The position numbers and the translations under genes were made by a program. Shown here in pieces: positions 51,848-63,125 of a DNA stretch of 64,000 nucleotides. Origin of the DNA: Corynebacterium simulans (GTDB lineage: Bacteria; Actinomycetota; Actinomycetes; Mycobacteriales; Mycobacteriaceae). The DNA lies in contig NZ_CP014634.1 in assembly GCF_001586215.1 (NCBI RefSeq), positions 868,001-932,000 of the forward strand, in the 5' to 3' direction. The notes beneath the pieces are model-generated. The model ran no database searches and had not been told where the DNA came from. It saw only the letters and a list, made by a program, of their open reading frames with translations. Numbering within the stretch: position 1 is the stretch's first letter; every line of letters begins with the position of its first letter.

Positions 51848-52984
51848 TTAGCGTACTGCCAAGCCCACCTTCTGGAAAGACTTCAAGTCCGTGTAACCGC
51901 ACTTGGCCATCGCACGCTGGAGTCCACCGACCAGGTTCAGTTGGCCGTGTGGCTCATTCGACGGGCCGTGCAAGATGACCTCGAGCGAAACCTGCTCCGG
52001 CTCCGACAACGGCGCGTATCCTGCCGCGATGAGGTCCACGTCCGCAGCTTCGATGACGCCGCGTGGGAAACGCGGGTGGCCAGCCGTCGACGGCCAGTAG
52101 TAACCCTTACCGCCTGCCTCTGCAGCGCGGGCCAAAACCGGGCCCAAGACCACAGAATCAGCGCCGCAGGCAATCGCCTTGGCGACGTCAGCGGAGGTGT
52201 AGATATCGCCGTCGGCAAGCACGTGCACGTAGCGGCCGCCGGTCTCGTCGAGGTAGTCGCGGCGAGCGGCAGCGACGTCGGCAATGGTGGTTGCCATCGG
52301 CACATCGATGCCCACGGTCTCGGCGTTGGTATTAACGCCAGAGCCCACGATGATGCCGGCAGCGCCAGCACGCATCAGGTGCAACGCAGTAGTGTAATCC
52401 GCCACGCCACCAGCGATAACCGGCGTATCGATGGAACCGATGAACTCCTTCAAGTTCAGCGGCTCACCGCCCTGCTGCACGTGCTCCGCAGAAATCAACG
52501 TGCCCTGGATAAACAGGATCTCAGCACCCGCCTTGATAACCACCGGTGCCAATTCCCGCGCGCGCTGCGGCGACACACGCACCGCGACGGTCACGCCGGA
52601 GTCACGCACCTGTGCGATGCGCTCTGCCAACAGCTCCTCATTCAGCGGCGCTGCATGCAGCTCCTGCAGCGTGGAAAGGTCGAAAGGATTCTCGGTGACC
52701 TTCACCAAAGCCGCCTCTAGGTCCGCGTGACGGCCCCACAGGCCCTCCGCGTTGATGACGCCCAAGCCGCCCTGCTTGCCCATCTCGATGACGAACTCCG
52801 GCGTGGCCAAAGCGTCAGTGGGGTGCGATACCAACGGAATGTCGAAGGTATAAGCGTCGATGTTCCAAGTGGTGTCGACGTCCTTCGACGAGCGGGTACG
52901 GCGGGTAGGGACCAAGGAGATCTGATCAAGATCGTAGGTACGGCGTGCCTCGCGGCCGATACCAATTTCAACGTAATCGCGCAT
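51848..52984 (-). CDS. guaB3: GuaB3 family IMP dehydrogenase-related protein
   Basis: 378 residues, a TIM barrel without CBS domains. Motifs include PLVSHPTDALATPEFVIEMGK, QGGLGVINAEGLWGRHADLE, IAGGVADYTTALHLMRAGAAG and GPVLARAAEAGGKGYYWP. The IMPDH catalytic-loop Cys (GSxCTTR) is absent; the corresponding segment reads GSGVNTNAETVGIDVPMAT. GuaB3 is conserved beside guaB in actinobacteria, and its activity has been debated, with GMP-reductase-like activity proposed. It starts 24 bases after the guaB stop and is probably co-transcribed with it. Confidence 0.93.
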   Translation of the reverse strand: MRDYVEIGIGREARRTYDLDQISLVPTRRTRSSKDVDTTWNIDAYTFDIPLVSHPTDALATPEFVIEMGKQGGLGVINAEGLWGRHADLEAALVKVTENPFDLSTLQELHAAPLNEELLAERIAQVRDSGVTVAVRVSPQRARELAPVVIKAGAEILFIQGTLISAEHVQQGGEPLNLKEFIGSIDTPVIAGGVADYTTALHLMRAGAAGIIVGSGVNTNAETVGIDVPMATTIADVAAARRDYLDETGGRYVHVLADGDIYTSADVAKAIACGADSVVLGPVLARAAEAGGKGYYWPSTAGHPRFPRGVIEAADVDLIAAGYAPLSEPEQVSLEVILHGPSNEPHGQLNLVGGLQRAMAKCGYTDLKSFQKVGLAVR

Positions 52985-53008
52985 GTGCTCTTTCCTCGAA
53001 AGATTCGT

Positions 53009-54532
<1,524 letters not shown>

Positions 54533-54586
54533 TTAAGGACACTCCTTAAATAAGGCCAAGATGGTTTCGCGGTAACCACAACTGTA

Positions 54587-54599
54587 GTGCTTAAAGCAC
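54587..54599. promoter_or_regulatory. 13-bp palindrome upstream of guaB
   Basis: GTGCTT-A-AAGCAC is a perfect odd palindrome in the 162-bp gap between the divergent guaB and DUF5319-like genes. Its size suits a small dimeric repressor, but no matching regulator is recognised. Confidence 0.35.
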
Positions 54600-54691
54600 C
54601 CCGAATGGTAGCCGGGCCACCCCGTAAGAAAGGTAAGCGAACCCCAATGAGGAATTGCCTAAAGGGGGTGGAAGTTTATAGGCTCGCAAAG

Positions 54692-55063
54692 GTGAACTTC
54701 TTCGCCAATATGCCACGCGACCCATTCGCAGACGATCCCAACGACCCCGCTTCCTTCCTGGAGGAAGACGAGCAGGTCATGCCTTTGTCCGAGGAAGAAC
54801 GCTTGGCTATCATCCACGACCTCGCCTTGGTACAGGAATTCGCCCGCGTGCTGGGCCCGCGCGGAATCGACGGCATCTTCTTTCTATGCGAGGACTGCGA
54901 AGAAAGCCACTTCTACGAGTGGGACATCATGGCTGCTAACATGCGCGCCACTTTGGACGGCGAACTCGCCCCGGTGCATGAGCCGGGCGCGCAGCCGGAC
55001 CCCACGCGCTACGTCCCGTGGGATTACGCCCTGGGCTATATGGACGGCCTAGACGCCCGCTAA
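54692..55063 (+). CDS. DUF5319-like small acidic protein
   Basis: About 123 residues, very acidic. Conserved features are NMPRDPFADDPNDPASFLEE, FLCEDCEESHFYEWDIMAANM with a CxxC pair, and the C-terminal WDYALGYMDGLDAR. These match the actinobacterial family at this position (Rv3412 in M. tuberculosis by synteny). I favour GTG 54692 because TATAGG lies about ten bases upstream, suggesting a leaderless mRNA; ATG 54710 is the alternative. Function unknown. Confidence 0.8.
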   Translation: MNFFANMPRDPFADDPNDPASFLEEDEQVMPLSEEERLAIIHDLALVQEFARVLGPRGIDGIFFLCEDCEESHFYEWDIMAANMRATLDGELAPVHEPGAQPDPTRYVPWDYALGYMDGLDAR

Positions 55064-55064
55064 G

Positions 55065-55103
55065 AAAAAATTCCCTACCTCGCTGTGAGGCAGGGAATTT
55101 TTT
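55065..55103. terminator. Bidirectional terminator between the DUF5319-like gene and rsdA
   Basis: 17-bp arms (AAAAAATTCCCTACCTC / GAGGCAGGGAATTTTTT) with one mismatch and a 5-nt loop, with A- and T-runs at the ends. It lies between two converging stops. Confidence 0.92.
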
Positions 55104-55115
55104 AATACTGCTGGT

Positions 55116-55919
55116 TTACTGCTGCTGGTTTTCGCCGAGGTAACCATCAGGGCCTTGGCCCTCAGCGGTGTCCGTAGCGACTGAAGTTGGCTCGGTCTGC
55201 TCGCCAGTTTCCTGCGAGGGCGTATCCGGAACCACAACCGTAGAGGTGATGGTCTGGTATTCCGTTACGGTTACCGGCGCTGGCTCTGGGCTAGATACCG
55301 GGACTTCCTTTTCCAAGGTCTCCGTCGCAGTTACCGTAGAACGCGCTGCGGAGAATGGCTTGGTAGCTGGCGTGGCCGAGGGCTTTTCCGCAGCGGTAGG
55401 CTCCGACTGCGAGTTGTGTAATTCGTCGATGATGCGGCGTGCTTCATTAAGCAATTCGCGGGTGCCGGCCATGTCGCCATTTGCGGAGCGACGGTCCATT
55501 TCCTCGAGCGTGCCTGCAAGCTCCACGGAGGAAGCATCCGAGGTGCCAAACATGGATTTGTGCACGCCGTAGAGCGGAGAACCAGGACCTGCGTTGTACA
55601 CGGCAGTACCAGTACCGGCGATGACCAAGGTCGCCGCCGCTGCACCAATTAGGCCGTTCACGAAAGGCCGCGAACGACGCCGCTTGGAGGCCGCGGCCAG
55701 AGAAATAACCTCAGCTTCCTCGTCGGCGCCTTCGATAACCGGAGCTGGCGGCATTTGCTTTTCGACGTCGTCACGCAGCTCGAGAAGCAAGCCCGCCAAC
55801 TCGTCTTCCCCAGCAGAAGGGTCCTGGCCCTGAGAAAGGCTAGTCAGGAATGCGTCATCGTCGACCAAAGGCTGCAGTTGCTCAGAGATATTGAGCTGTG
55901 GCTCATCCTTCTTCGCCAT
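55116..55919 (-). CDS. rsdA: Anti-sigma-D factor RsdA-like membrane protein
   Basis: 267 residues. An acidic cytoplasmic N-terminus (about 1-80, with LLELRDDVEKQMP) is where RsdA binds SigD. It is followed by basic KRRRSRPF, one transmembrane helix (about 86-107) and an extracytoplasmic Ser/Thr/Glu/Pro-rich domain. An ECF anti-sigma of this layout immediately after sigD matches Rv3413c and corynebacterial RsdA. In mycobacteria release of SigD involves Clp proteolysis; this is not visible here. The gap from sigD is 63 bases. Confidence 0.88.
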   Translation of the reverse strand: MAKKDEPQLNISEQLQPLVDDDAFLTSLSQGQDPSAGEDELAGLLLELRDDVEKQMPPAPVIEGADEEAEVISLAAASKRRRSRPFVNGLIGAAAATLVIAGTGTAVYNAGPGSPLYGVHKSMFGTSDASSVELAGTLEEMDRRSANGDMAGTRELLNEARRIIDELHNSQSEPTAAEKPSATPATKPFSAARSTVTATETLEKEVPVSSPEPAPVTVTEYQTITSTVVVPDTPSQETGEQTEPTSVATDTAEGQGPDGYLGENQQQ

Positions 55920-55982
55920 GATGGCCTCCCTTCCTTGAATGAGATTATGGACATATGAGATTTGAGAAGATACGCGCTTGCG

Positions 55983-56546
55983 CTATTGACCAGAGGTGCC
56001 GATAGCCTTGCGCAGTTGTGCCAATGCTCGATGCTGCGCCACGCGTACCGCACCCGGTGTAGATTCCACGATTTCCGCAGTCTCCTCGGCTGTAAGGCCC
56101 ACGAACACGCGCAAGATGACTATGTCTCGAGCTTTGTCACTTAATGTATCGAGCAACTCCCGCACTCTGTTACTACCATCCGTGACCAGCGCAGATTCCT
56201 CCGGATTTGCGTCTTTGGCCGCGCTTTCCGGGACTTCCTCGGCGGGGTTGGAGTGGTCTCGGCCCATGGCGCGGTGCGCATCGGCGACCTTGTTGAAGGC
56301 AATGCCATAGACGTAGGCCATGAACGGGCGGCCTTTGTCTTCGTAGGAGTCGATGGATGTGGCAACAGCGAGGCAGATTTCCTGCGTGACGTCTTCTGGC
56401 GTGGGTTGGCGCCCGCCGCCGATGCGTGCGCGGCAGTAGCGCAGCACCTGCGGGTGGATAATCCGCATGATCTTCTGGAGTGCGCGACGGTTGCCGTCAG
56501 CAGCTAGCGGCACGAGGTCCGCTAGCTCTTTATCGGTATCGCTCAC
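55983..56546 (-). CDS. sigD: ECF sigma factor SigD
   Basis: 187 residues, start GTG 56546 after AAGGAA. Region 2 has VLRYCRARIG, PEDVTQEICLAVATSIDSYE and RPFMAYVYGIAFNKVADAHR; region 4 has LSDKARDIVILRVFVGLTAEETAEIVESTPGAVRVAQHRALAQLR (in consecutive helices). In corynebacteria and mycobacteria SigD governs cell-envelope (mycolate) genes. The anti-sigma gene follows, and WhiB lies divergent upstream. Confidence 0.93.
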   Translation of the reverse strand: MSDTDKELADLVPLAADGNRRALQKIMRIIHPQVLRYCRARIGGGRQPTPEDVTQEICLAVATSIDSYEDKGRPFMAYVYGIAFNKVADAHRAMGRDHSNPAEEVPESAAKDANPEESALVTDGSNRVRELLDTLSDKARDIVILRVFVGLTAEETAEIVESTPGAVRVAQHRALAQLRKAIGTSGQ

Positions 56547-56849
56547 TGTTTTTCCTTGGGGCTTTCCTTGGGGTTTGCTGCTTTAGTTTTCGCCTTAGCC
56601 CTTACACCCTAGCCCGTTCGGGTGGATTTATATCCTTTTACTCCCGGCGCGCCAAAAGTTCATACACCGTTTACCTTTGCTGTTCGTGCAGTTCAGACCC
56701 GCTAAAAATGCCCTCCGCGTAAAGAATCCATATAGGGGAAACAATCCGGTAACCATTCGTTTACCACGTGCGTCGAAACTTCTAAATCGTCTTATTCCTC
56801 CATGGCGCGAATTCATGCGCGCAGGGTATTTACTAAAGGAGTTTTGAAC
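56547..56849. other. 303-bp intergenic region between sigD and whiB
   Basis: It holds the divergent promoters. Near sigD an 11-bp sequence (TTTCCTTGGGG) is directly repeated at 56551 and 56563, duplicating the ribosome-binding site on the minus strand. Nearer whiB lies a SigH-like promoter candidate. I see no gene or structured RNA. Confidence 0.6.
56736..56763 (+). promoter_or_regulatory. Candidate SigH-type promoter of whiB
   Basis: GGGAA at 56736-56740 and CGTTTA at 56758-56763 leave 18 bases between GGAA and GTT, agreeing with the actinobacterial SigH/SigR consensus (GGGAAT-N16-18-CGTT). It lies about 87 bases before the whiB ATG. Confidence 0.4.
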
Positions 56850-57140
56850 ATGTCTCAGCCCCATTCGCTTCCCGGCCCTAACGCTGACTTTTGGGATTGG
56901 CAGCTGCAGGGTGCATGCCGAGGAGAGAATTCGGACGTGTTTTATCACCCAGACGGCGAGCGTGGCCGCGCTCGCGCCCAGCGTGAGAACCGCGCTAAGG
57001 CAATTTGTCAGTCCTGCCCGGTCCTCGAGCTATGCCGCGAGCATGCGCTAAGTTCCGCGGAACCGTACGGCGTGTGGGGCGGCATGAGCGAATCCGAGCG
57101 CGTGGCTGCTTTGCGCACCCGCGCTACGGTCACTGTTTAG
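56850..57140 (+). CDS. WhiB-family Fe-S transcriptional regulator (WhiB3 position)
   Basis: 96 residues. Four cluster cysteines are Cys23, Cys53, Cys56 and Cys62 (GAC, CQSC, LC), followed by GVWGG at 74-78 and a basic C-terminal tail. AAAGGAG lies before ATG 56850. In M. tuberculosis the same interval between sigD and groEL1 holds whiB3, a redox regulator that responds to NO and O2, so this is probably the orthologue (whcB in some corynebacterial naming, from memory). An NO-responsive regulator would be interesting given the NO reductase in this window. Confidence 0.88.
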   Translation: MSQPHSLPGPNADFWDWQLQGACRGENSDVFYHPDGERGRARAQRENRAKAICQSCPVLELCREHALSSAEPYGVWGGMSESERVAALRTRATVTV

Positions 57141-57150
57141 GGGTCACCGT

Positions 57151-58257
57151 TTAGGCCACATATTCAGCGAGGTAACGCCCAGTCACAGAGGAGGCGTTGC
57201 CGGCGAGTTCGCGAGGGCTGCATGCGGCAACCAACCCGCCACCTGCGGAGCCTGCCCCGGGGCCTAAATCAATGATGTGGTCCGCGTGTGCGACCACAGC
57301 TAGGTGATGTTCCACGCACACCACGGTGTTGCCTTCCTCGGCCAGGTGGTCGAGCAATTCGAGCAGCTTATCGACGTCCGCCAAGTGCAAGCCCGTCGAT
57401 GGCTCATCCAACACCAAAACATCAGCCTGCGCCTTCTTATCCGCCATGTGGACGGCCAATTTCAGGCGCTGACGCTCACCGCCGGAAAGGGTGTTGAGTG
57501 GTTGGCCCAAGGTGATATATCCCAGCCCCACGGCAACTCTATTCTCCGCGAAGTAAGCCGCAGCCTCAGCAGCTGGCGTTTCCAGTACGTCGGCGATGTT
57601 TTTGCCGCCTAGTTCGTAACGCAGCACGTCTTCGGAAAAGCGCCTGCCTTCACAGACCTCACACGGCACGTCAGCGCCGTCCATGAATCCGAATTCCACG
57701 TAGATGACTCCCGCACCATTGCAATTTGGGCACGCGCCTTCGGAGTTCGCAGAAAACAGGGCAGGCTTGACGACGTCGCTTTCAGAACTGTTCGCCTTCG
57801 CAAACGCCTTGCGGATGGAGTCCAACGCGCCGGTATACGTCGATGCCGCGTAGGTTGTTGCGCTGGGCGTTATGGATTTCGATGGCGCCCGAAGGAGTGC
57901 GGGTTTCTTCCTTGAACTGGGCGCGGTCCGCCAGGTGGCGGCCAGTTAAGGTATCCGCCTCGCGCAGTTTATCGACGGAACCGGTAAAGACCACTTCCCC
58001 ACCCTGGCTGCCAGCGCGGGGCCCTAAGTCGACGACGTAATCGGCAATAGCGGTGGTCTCCGGTTTATGCTCCACCACGATGGCGGCGGTAAGGCCACTG
58101 AGATTCTGCAGCGATGGTTCCGAATACGAGAGAGGACTTGCCAGAACCGGAGACACCGATGAACACGGTGAGTTTCCGCTTAGGGATATCGACGCTTATA
58201 TTTTTTGAGATTATTATCGCGCGCGCCGATAACGCGGATGAATTCTTGATTGCGCAC
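57151..58257 (-). pseudogene. Heavily deleted UvrA2-like excinuclease ATPase
   Basis: Remains of a roughly 750-residue UvrA-like ABC ATPase (UvrA2 class). From GTG 58257: [13 protein letters not shown], a one-base expansion of an A-run (58201-58206) shifting the frame, then [20 protein letters not shown] with Walker A and TIAAES. A large deletion near 58100 joins this to [20 protein letters not shown] second near 57838 removes the other Walker A and joins RNNLRGIDV to TGALDSIRKAFAKAN. The C-terminal 220 residues (CPNCNGAG, LSGGERQRLKLA, VLVLDEPSTGLHLAD) remain open. No functional ATPase can be made. Confidence 0.85.
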
Positions 58258-58276
58258 CTAGCCCTCCTAAGACGAA

Positions 58277-58307
58277 ACCCCGGGCCTCCACGTGGGAGAC
58301 TCGGGGT
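58277..58307 (-). terminator. Hairpin after groEL1
   Basis: An imperfect long inverted repeat with ACCCCG / CGGGGT outer arms and a CCAC/GTGG inner stem lies 17 bases past the groEL1 stop, followed on the minus strand by TTTCGTCTT. Confidence 0.7.
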
Positions 58308-58323
58308 GATTCGCGGCTAAAAA

Positions 58324-59946
<1,623 letters not shown>

Positions 59947-60240
59947 CTACTTCTCGATGACTGCGAGCAGGTCACGTGCGGACAGCAGGAGGTACTCCTG
60001 GCCGTCGTACTTCAGCTCGGTGCCGCCGTACTTGGAGAAGATTACGGTGTCGCCCTCGTTGACTCCGACCGGAACGACCTCGCCCTTGTCATTGGTGCGG
60101 CCTGGGCCGACGGCGATGACGGTAGCCTCCTGCGGCTTTTCCTTAGCGGAGTCTGGGATAACCAGGCCGGAAGCGGTGGTGGTTTCTGCTTCTACGATCT
60201 GGACGAGAACCTTGTCCTCAAGTGGCTTGATGTTTGCCAT
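59947..60240 (-). CDS. groES: 10-kDa chaperonin GroES
   Basis: 97 residues. [20 protein letters not shown], the mobile loop [19 protein letters not shown] and the closing [15 protein letters not shown] are canonical. GGAGGA lies before ATG 60240; the frame is open to 60333 without support. It heads the groES-groEL1 operon and is preceded by a CIRCE element 103 bases upstream. Confidence 0.97.
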   Translation of the reverse strand: MANIKPLEDKVLVQIVEAETTTASGLVIPDSAKEKPQEATVIAVGPGRTNDKGEVVPVGVNEGDTVIFSKYGGTELKYDGQEYLLLSARDLLAVIEK

Positions 60241-60342
60241 GGTGATTCCTCCGAAATTTGAATCAGTTAGTTGTATGTGCCGGTTGTGGATGTCCAGCAC
60301 AGCCGTCGTCGCGGGTGAACAACTGTGGGTCAAACAACCTTC

Positions 60343-60369
60343 CTAGCACTCTACCCTTGCGACTGCTAA
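60343..60369 (-). promoter_or_regulatory. CIRCE element (HrcA operator) of groES-groEL1
   Basis: CTAGCACTC - nine bases - GACTGCTAA matches TTAGCACTC-N9-GAGTGCTAA at 16 of 18 positions with exact spacing. It lies upstream of groES and just past the end of the next gene, so HrcA heat-shock repression is expected. Confidence 0.9.
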
Positions 60370-60409
60370 CCCTCAACAAACTCCGGAGGCGCGGCGAAGC
60401 CTATAAAAC

Positions 60410-60838
60410 TTAGACGGACTTTTCAGAATTGATGACTGCCGCGCGCCAGAGGCCATATTCTTCTGGGTAGTCTTCGCGGTAATTGCGAACGGCACGAATA
60501 CCGTGCTCGACTGCCTCGATGACCTCGTCGAAGTTCTCAGACTCACCTTCTGCTTCGACGAAGATGACCGGACCGCTAATAGCGCGGATTGGGTCCTGCA
60601 GGAATGCCGAGTTACCGGTATCGGCAGCATTGCGCGCCAGGGAGGCAACCGGATTCGGCTCCGCGCCCTCAGCCTTGGCATTGGGGTTAAAAAGCGCGGC
60701 ATAGGTGGAACCGTCGTCTTGGAACACGACGGCGACGCGGTCTTCGGTGGTGCCGCCCAAGAACTGGTTGGCGTGCTCAAGATCGAATTCGATCTTGCGG
60801 CGGGTCAAATCTGAATTAACGAGAAAACCGATGGTCAT
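60410..60838 (-). CDS. Conserved hypothetical protein
   Basis: 142 residues from ATG 60838 (MTIGFLVNSDLTRRKIEFDL); the frame is open to 60874, but GGAG lies upstream of this start. The product is soluble, acidic, mixed alpha/beta, with GTTEDRVAVVFQDDGSTYAA and a C-terminal AVEHGIRAVRNYREDYPEEYG helix. I do not recognise a characterised family. It lies between tsaD and groES on the same strand. Confidence 0.8.
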   Translation of the reverse strand: MTIGFLVNSDLTRRKIEFDLEHANQFLGGTTEDRVAVVFQDDGSTYAALFNPNAKAEGAEPNPVASLARNAADTGNSAFLQDPIRAISGPVIFVEAEGESENFDEVIEAVEHGIRAVRNYREDYPEEYGLWRAAVINSEKSV

Positions 60839-60943
60839 GACGGGGTAAGGCTCCTTCAATAGCCAGTAGGGCAATATCGTTTCCGCACATTACCGCCGCC
60901 TTAACCACCCCGCATCCGGAGGAAAGCAAACTTTTGGTGAACG

Positions 60944-61993
60944 TTAGTTTGCGCTAACGAGCGGGACTTCCACTTCGAGCTGGGTATCGGTGCCGCAGGC
61001 CAGGCCGGAAGGCTCCGCCCCTTCATGAATGAGCTGCGCCGCTACGGCCGCAATCATCACGCCGTTGTCGGTGCACAGCTTAAAACGCGGCACCCGCAGT
61101 TCGATGCCCGCCGATTCGCAACGCTTGGCCGCCAGCTGCCGCAGGCGCGAATTCGCAGCCACGCCACCGCCCAGCAGCAGCACCTTGGCGCCGGTGTCCT
61201 GGCAGGCCCGCACGGCCTTCGCGGTCAGCACATCCGCCACGGCCTCCTGGAAGGAAGCGCAAATATCCTCGATGGATACGACGCGTCCTTCCTTCTCCGC
61301 CTTTTCCACGTACCGCGCCACGGAGGTCTTCAAACCGGAGAAAGAAAAGTCATGGCGATGCACGCCGCGCAGATCCTCCGCACGCGAAAGGCCCCGCGGA
61401 AAGTCGATGTTGGCCTCGCCTTGCGCCGCCAGCTTGTCGATGACCGGCCCTCCCGGATAGCCCAGACCCAAAAGGCGGGAGACTTTGTCGTAGGCTTCGC
61501 CGGCGGCGTCGTCAAGCGTGCTGCCCAATTCCTTCATGGGCTTTCCCACCGCCTGGGCCTCAAGCAGCTGGGTGTGGCCGCCGGAGACCAACAGAGCCAC
61601 TGCGTGCGGCAGCTGTTCACCTTCGAGGTTGGCCACAGCTACGTGCCCGCCCAAGTGATTGACGCCGTAGAAAGGCACGCCCCAGGCAGCCGCATAGGCC
61701 TTCGCCGCGGAAGCGCCCACCAGCAAGGCACCCGCCAGGCCCGGCCCCACCGTCGCGGCAACGGCATCCGGCTTGGAAATCCCCGCCTCCTCCAGTGCTG
61801 CGCGCATCACCTGCGGCATAGCCTCCAGGTGGGCACGCGAGGCGATCTCCGGAACCACGCCGCCGAAGCGAGCGTGCTGCTGCATCGACGAGGCAACGCT
61901 GTCAGCCAGGATTTCCATATGGCCATCCGCGTCCAGCTCGATGATTCCTACACCGGTTTCGTCGCAGGAAGACTCGATTCCGAGGATTTTCAC
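60944..61993 (-). CDS. tsaD: tRNA N6-threonylcarbamoyladenosine synthase subunit TsaD
   Basis: 349 residues; transfers the threonylcarbamoyl group to A37 of ANN-decoding tRNAs with TsaB and TsaE. ASKHA fold start [17 protein letters not shown]; metal ligands His113 and His117 in [12 protein letters not shown], preceded by [22 protein letters not shown] and [14 protein letters not shown] mark the ATP site. The 5' end overlaps the rimI stop by four bases, so it is translated with the upstream genes. Confidence 0.96.
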   Translation of the reverse strand: MKILGIESSCDETGVGIIELDADGHMEILADSVASSMQQHARFGGVVPEIASRAHLEAMPQVMRAALEEAGISKPDAVAATVGPGLAGALLVGASAAKAYAAAWGVPFYGVNHLGGHVAVANLEGEQLPHAVALLVSGGHTQLLEAQAVGKPMKELGSTLDDAAGEAYDKVSRLLGLGYPGGPVIDKLAAQGEANIDFPRGLSRAEDLRGVHRHDFSFSGLKTSVARYVEKAEKEGRVVSIEDICASFQEAVADVLTAKAVRACQDTGAKVLLLGGGVAANSRLRQLAAKRCESAGIELRVPRFKLCTDNGVMIAAVAAQLIHEGAEPSGLACGTDTQLEVEVPLVSAN

Positions 61994-62460
61994 TTCGCGG
62001 TCCTTTCGCTTTTACGCGGGCGGAACATGGTGTGCGCGTCCGCGCCTGAAGGTTGATAGTAATTGCGGCGGATGCCGGTCTTTATAAAACCGTAGGCTTC
62101 GTACATGGAAATGGCGGGATCGTTGCCCACACGAACCTCGAGAAAAACCGGGGCATCTTTCAGGTCAGCGATGTAGACGATGTTATCCATCATCATCCTG
62201 CCCGCCCCACGGCGCTGCATCGCGGGATCGACGCCGATGGTATGAATTTCGAATTCCGGGTCGGTGACAGGTCCCATCATGCCGATGCCGGCATAACCAA
62301 CCAATACATCCTCGTCTTCCACCCCTAGATAAAAGGTGTGGCCGTGTGCGATTTCCTGCACGAAAGCCTCCGCCGGCCACGGCCCTTCCCCTGCAAAAAG
62401 CACTTTCTCCAGCTCCGCGCAGCGCTGCGCATCGGCGGCGGTTAGTTCGCGCAGCTTCAC
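61990..62460 (-). CDS. rimI: Ribosomal protein alanine N-acetyltransferase (RimI-like GNAT)
   Basis: 156-residue GNAT protein. Acetyl-CoA binding motif A is [17 protein letters not shown], and motif B follows with [29 protein letters not shown]. In homologues it acetylates the N-terminal Ala of S18 and sometimes other proteins. It overlaps tsaB and tsaD by four bases on each side, the usual tsaE-tsaB-rimI-tsaD cluster. Confidence 0.92.
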   Translation of the reverse strand: MKLRELTAADAQRCAELEKVLFAGEGPWPAEAFVQEIAHGHTFYLGVEDEDVLVGYAGIGMMGPVTDPEFEIHTIGVDPAMQRRGAGRMMMDNIVYIADLKDAPVFLEVRVGNDPAISMYEAYGFIKTGIRRNYYQPSGADAHTMFRPRKSERTAK

Positions 62461-63125
62461 AGATTTAGCCCGGAAATGTCGGGAAGGGCGGCTGAGCGCG
62501 GCTTCGGCTTCGGCGGCACGGCGTCTGGACGACGCAGGTACAGCGGGGTCAACGGAGCAGGCGTCGCGGAAAGGTCGGCGACGGCAACCAAACCGGCCGG
62601 GCGGGGATTCGCCACCACGTGCGGCAGCGCCTGCAGGGCCTCGGGCAGCTTTCCAACCAGGTTATCTGGGATAACTACCGCTTCCACCTCCACGGCTATC
62701 TCGCCCGGCTTGACGACGCCCGGGCCTTCCACCCGCGCACCTTCCGCATAGGTAGCCCAGTAGATTTCCTTGCGCCGTGCATCCGTTGCCACGAGGATGC
62801 GCTTATCCGCGCCATGCTCGGCAGCGATGGCGTCATGGGAGCAGACGCCGTGGACCGGGATGCCGAGGGCGTCGCCAAGCGCGGAGGCGGTGGCCATGCC
62901 TACGCGCAAACCCGTAAACGGGCCCGGACCACACCCCACGACGATTGCGTCCAAATCGGCAAAGCCCATTCCCTTTTCCTCCAACAGACACTGGATGGTG
63001 GGAATCAACTGCTCGTTATGCGCGCGGGTATCAGTGATAATCCGCTCGCTGACCGCACCGGATTCGGTATCTACTACGCCGGTAACCAGGTCAGTCGTTG
63101 CGGTATCAATGCTTAAAACCAGCAT
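62457..63125 (-). CDS. tsaB: tRNA threonylcarbamoyladenosine biosynthesis protein TsaB
   Basis: 222 residues of the ASKHA fold; a dimerisation partner of TsaD and TsaE. MLVLSIDTATTDLVTGVVD, HNEQLIPTIQCLLEEKG and GCGPGPFTGLRVGMATASAL are diagnostic. ATG 63125 overlaps the stop of the preceding gene (TAATG); a 30-residue upstream extension of the frame is rejected. A Pro-rich C-terminal tail links into the rimI overlap. Confidence 0.94.
   Translation of the reverse strand: MLVLSIDTATTDLVTGVVDTESGAVSERIITDTRAHNEQLIPTIQCLLEEKGMGFADLDAIVVGCGPGPFTGLRVGMATASALGDALGIPVHGVCSHDAIAAEHGADKRILVATDARRKEIYWATYAEGARVEGPGVVKPGEIAVEVEAVVIPDNLVGKLPEALQALPHVVANPRPAGLVAVADLSATPAPLTPLYLRRPDAVPPKPKPRSAALPDISGLNL

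Noticed and set aside
57782..58156. 124-residue frame as an independent ATPase gene
   Set aside because: It starts in the middle of a UvrA2 domain and is joined out of frame to flanking pieces; part of the pseudogene.
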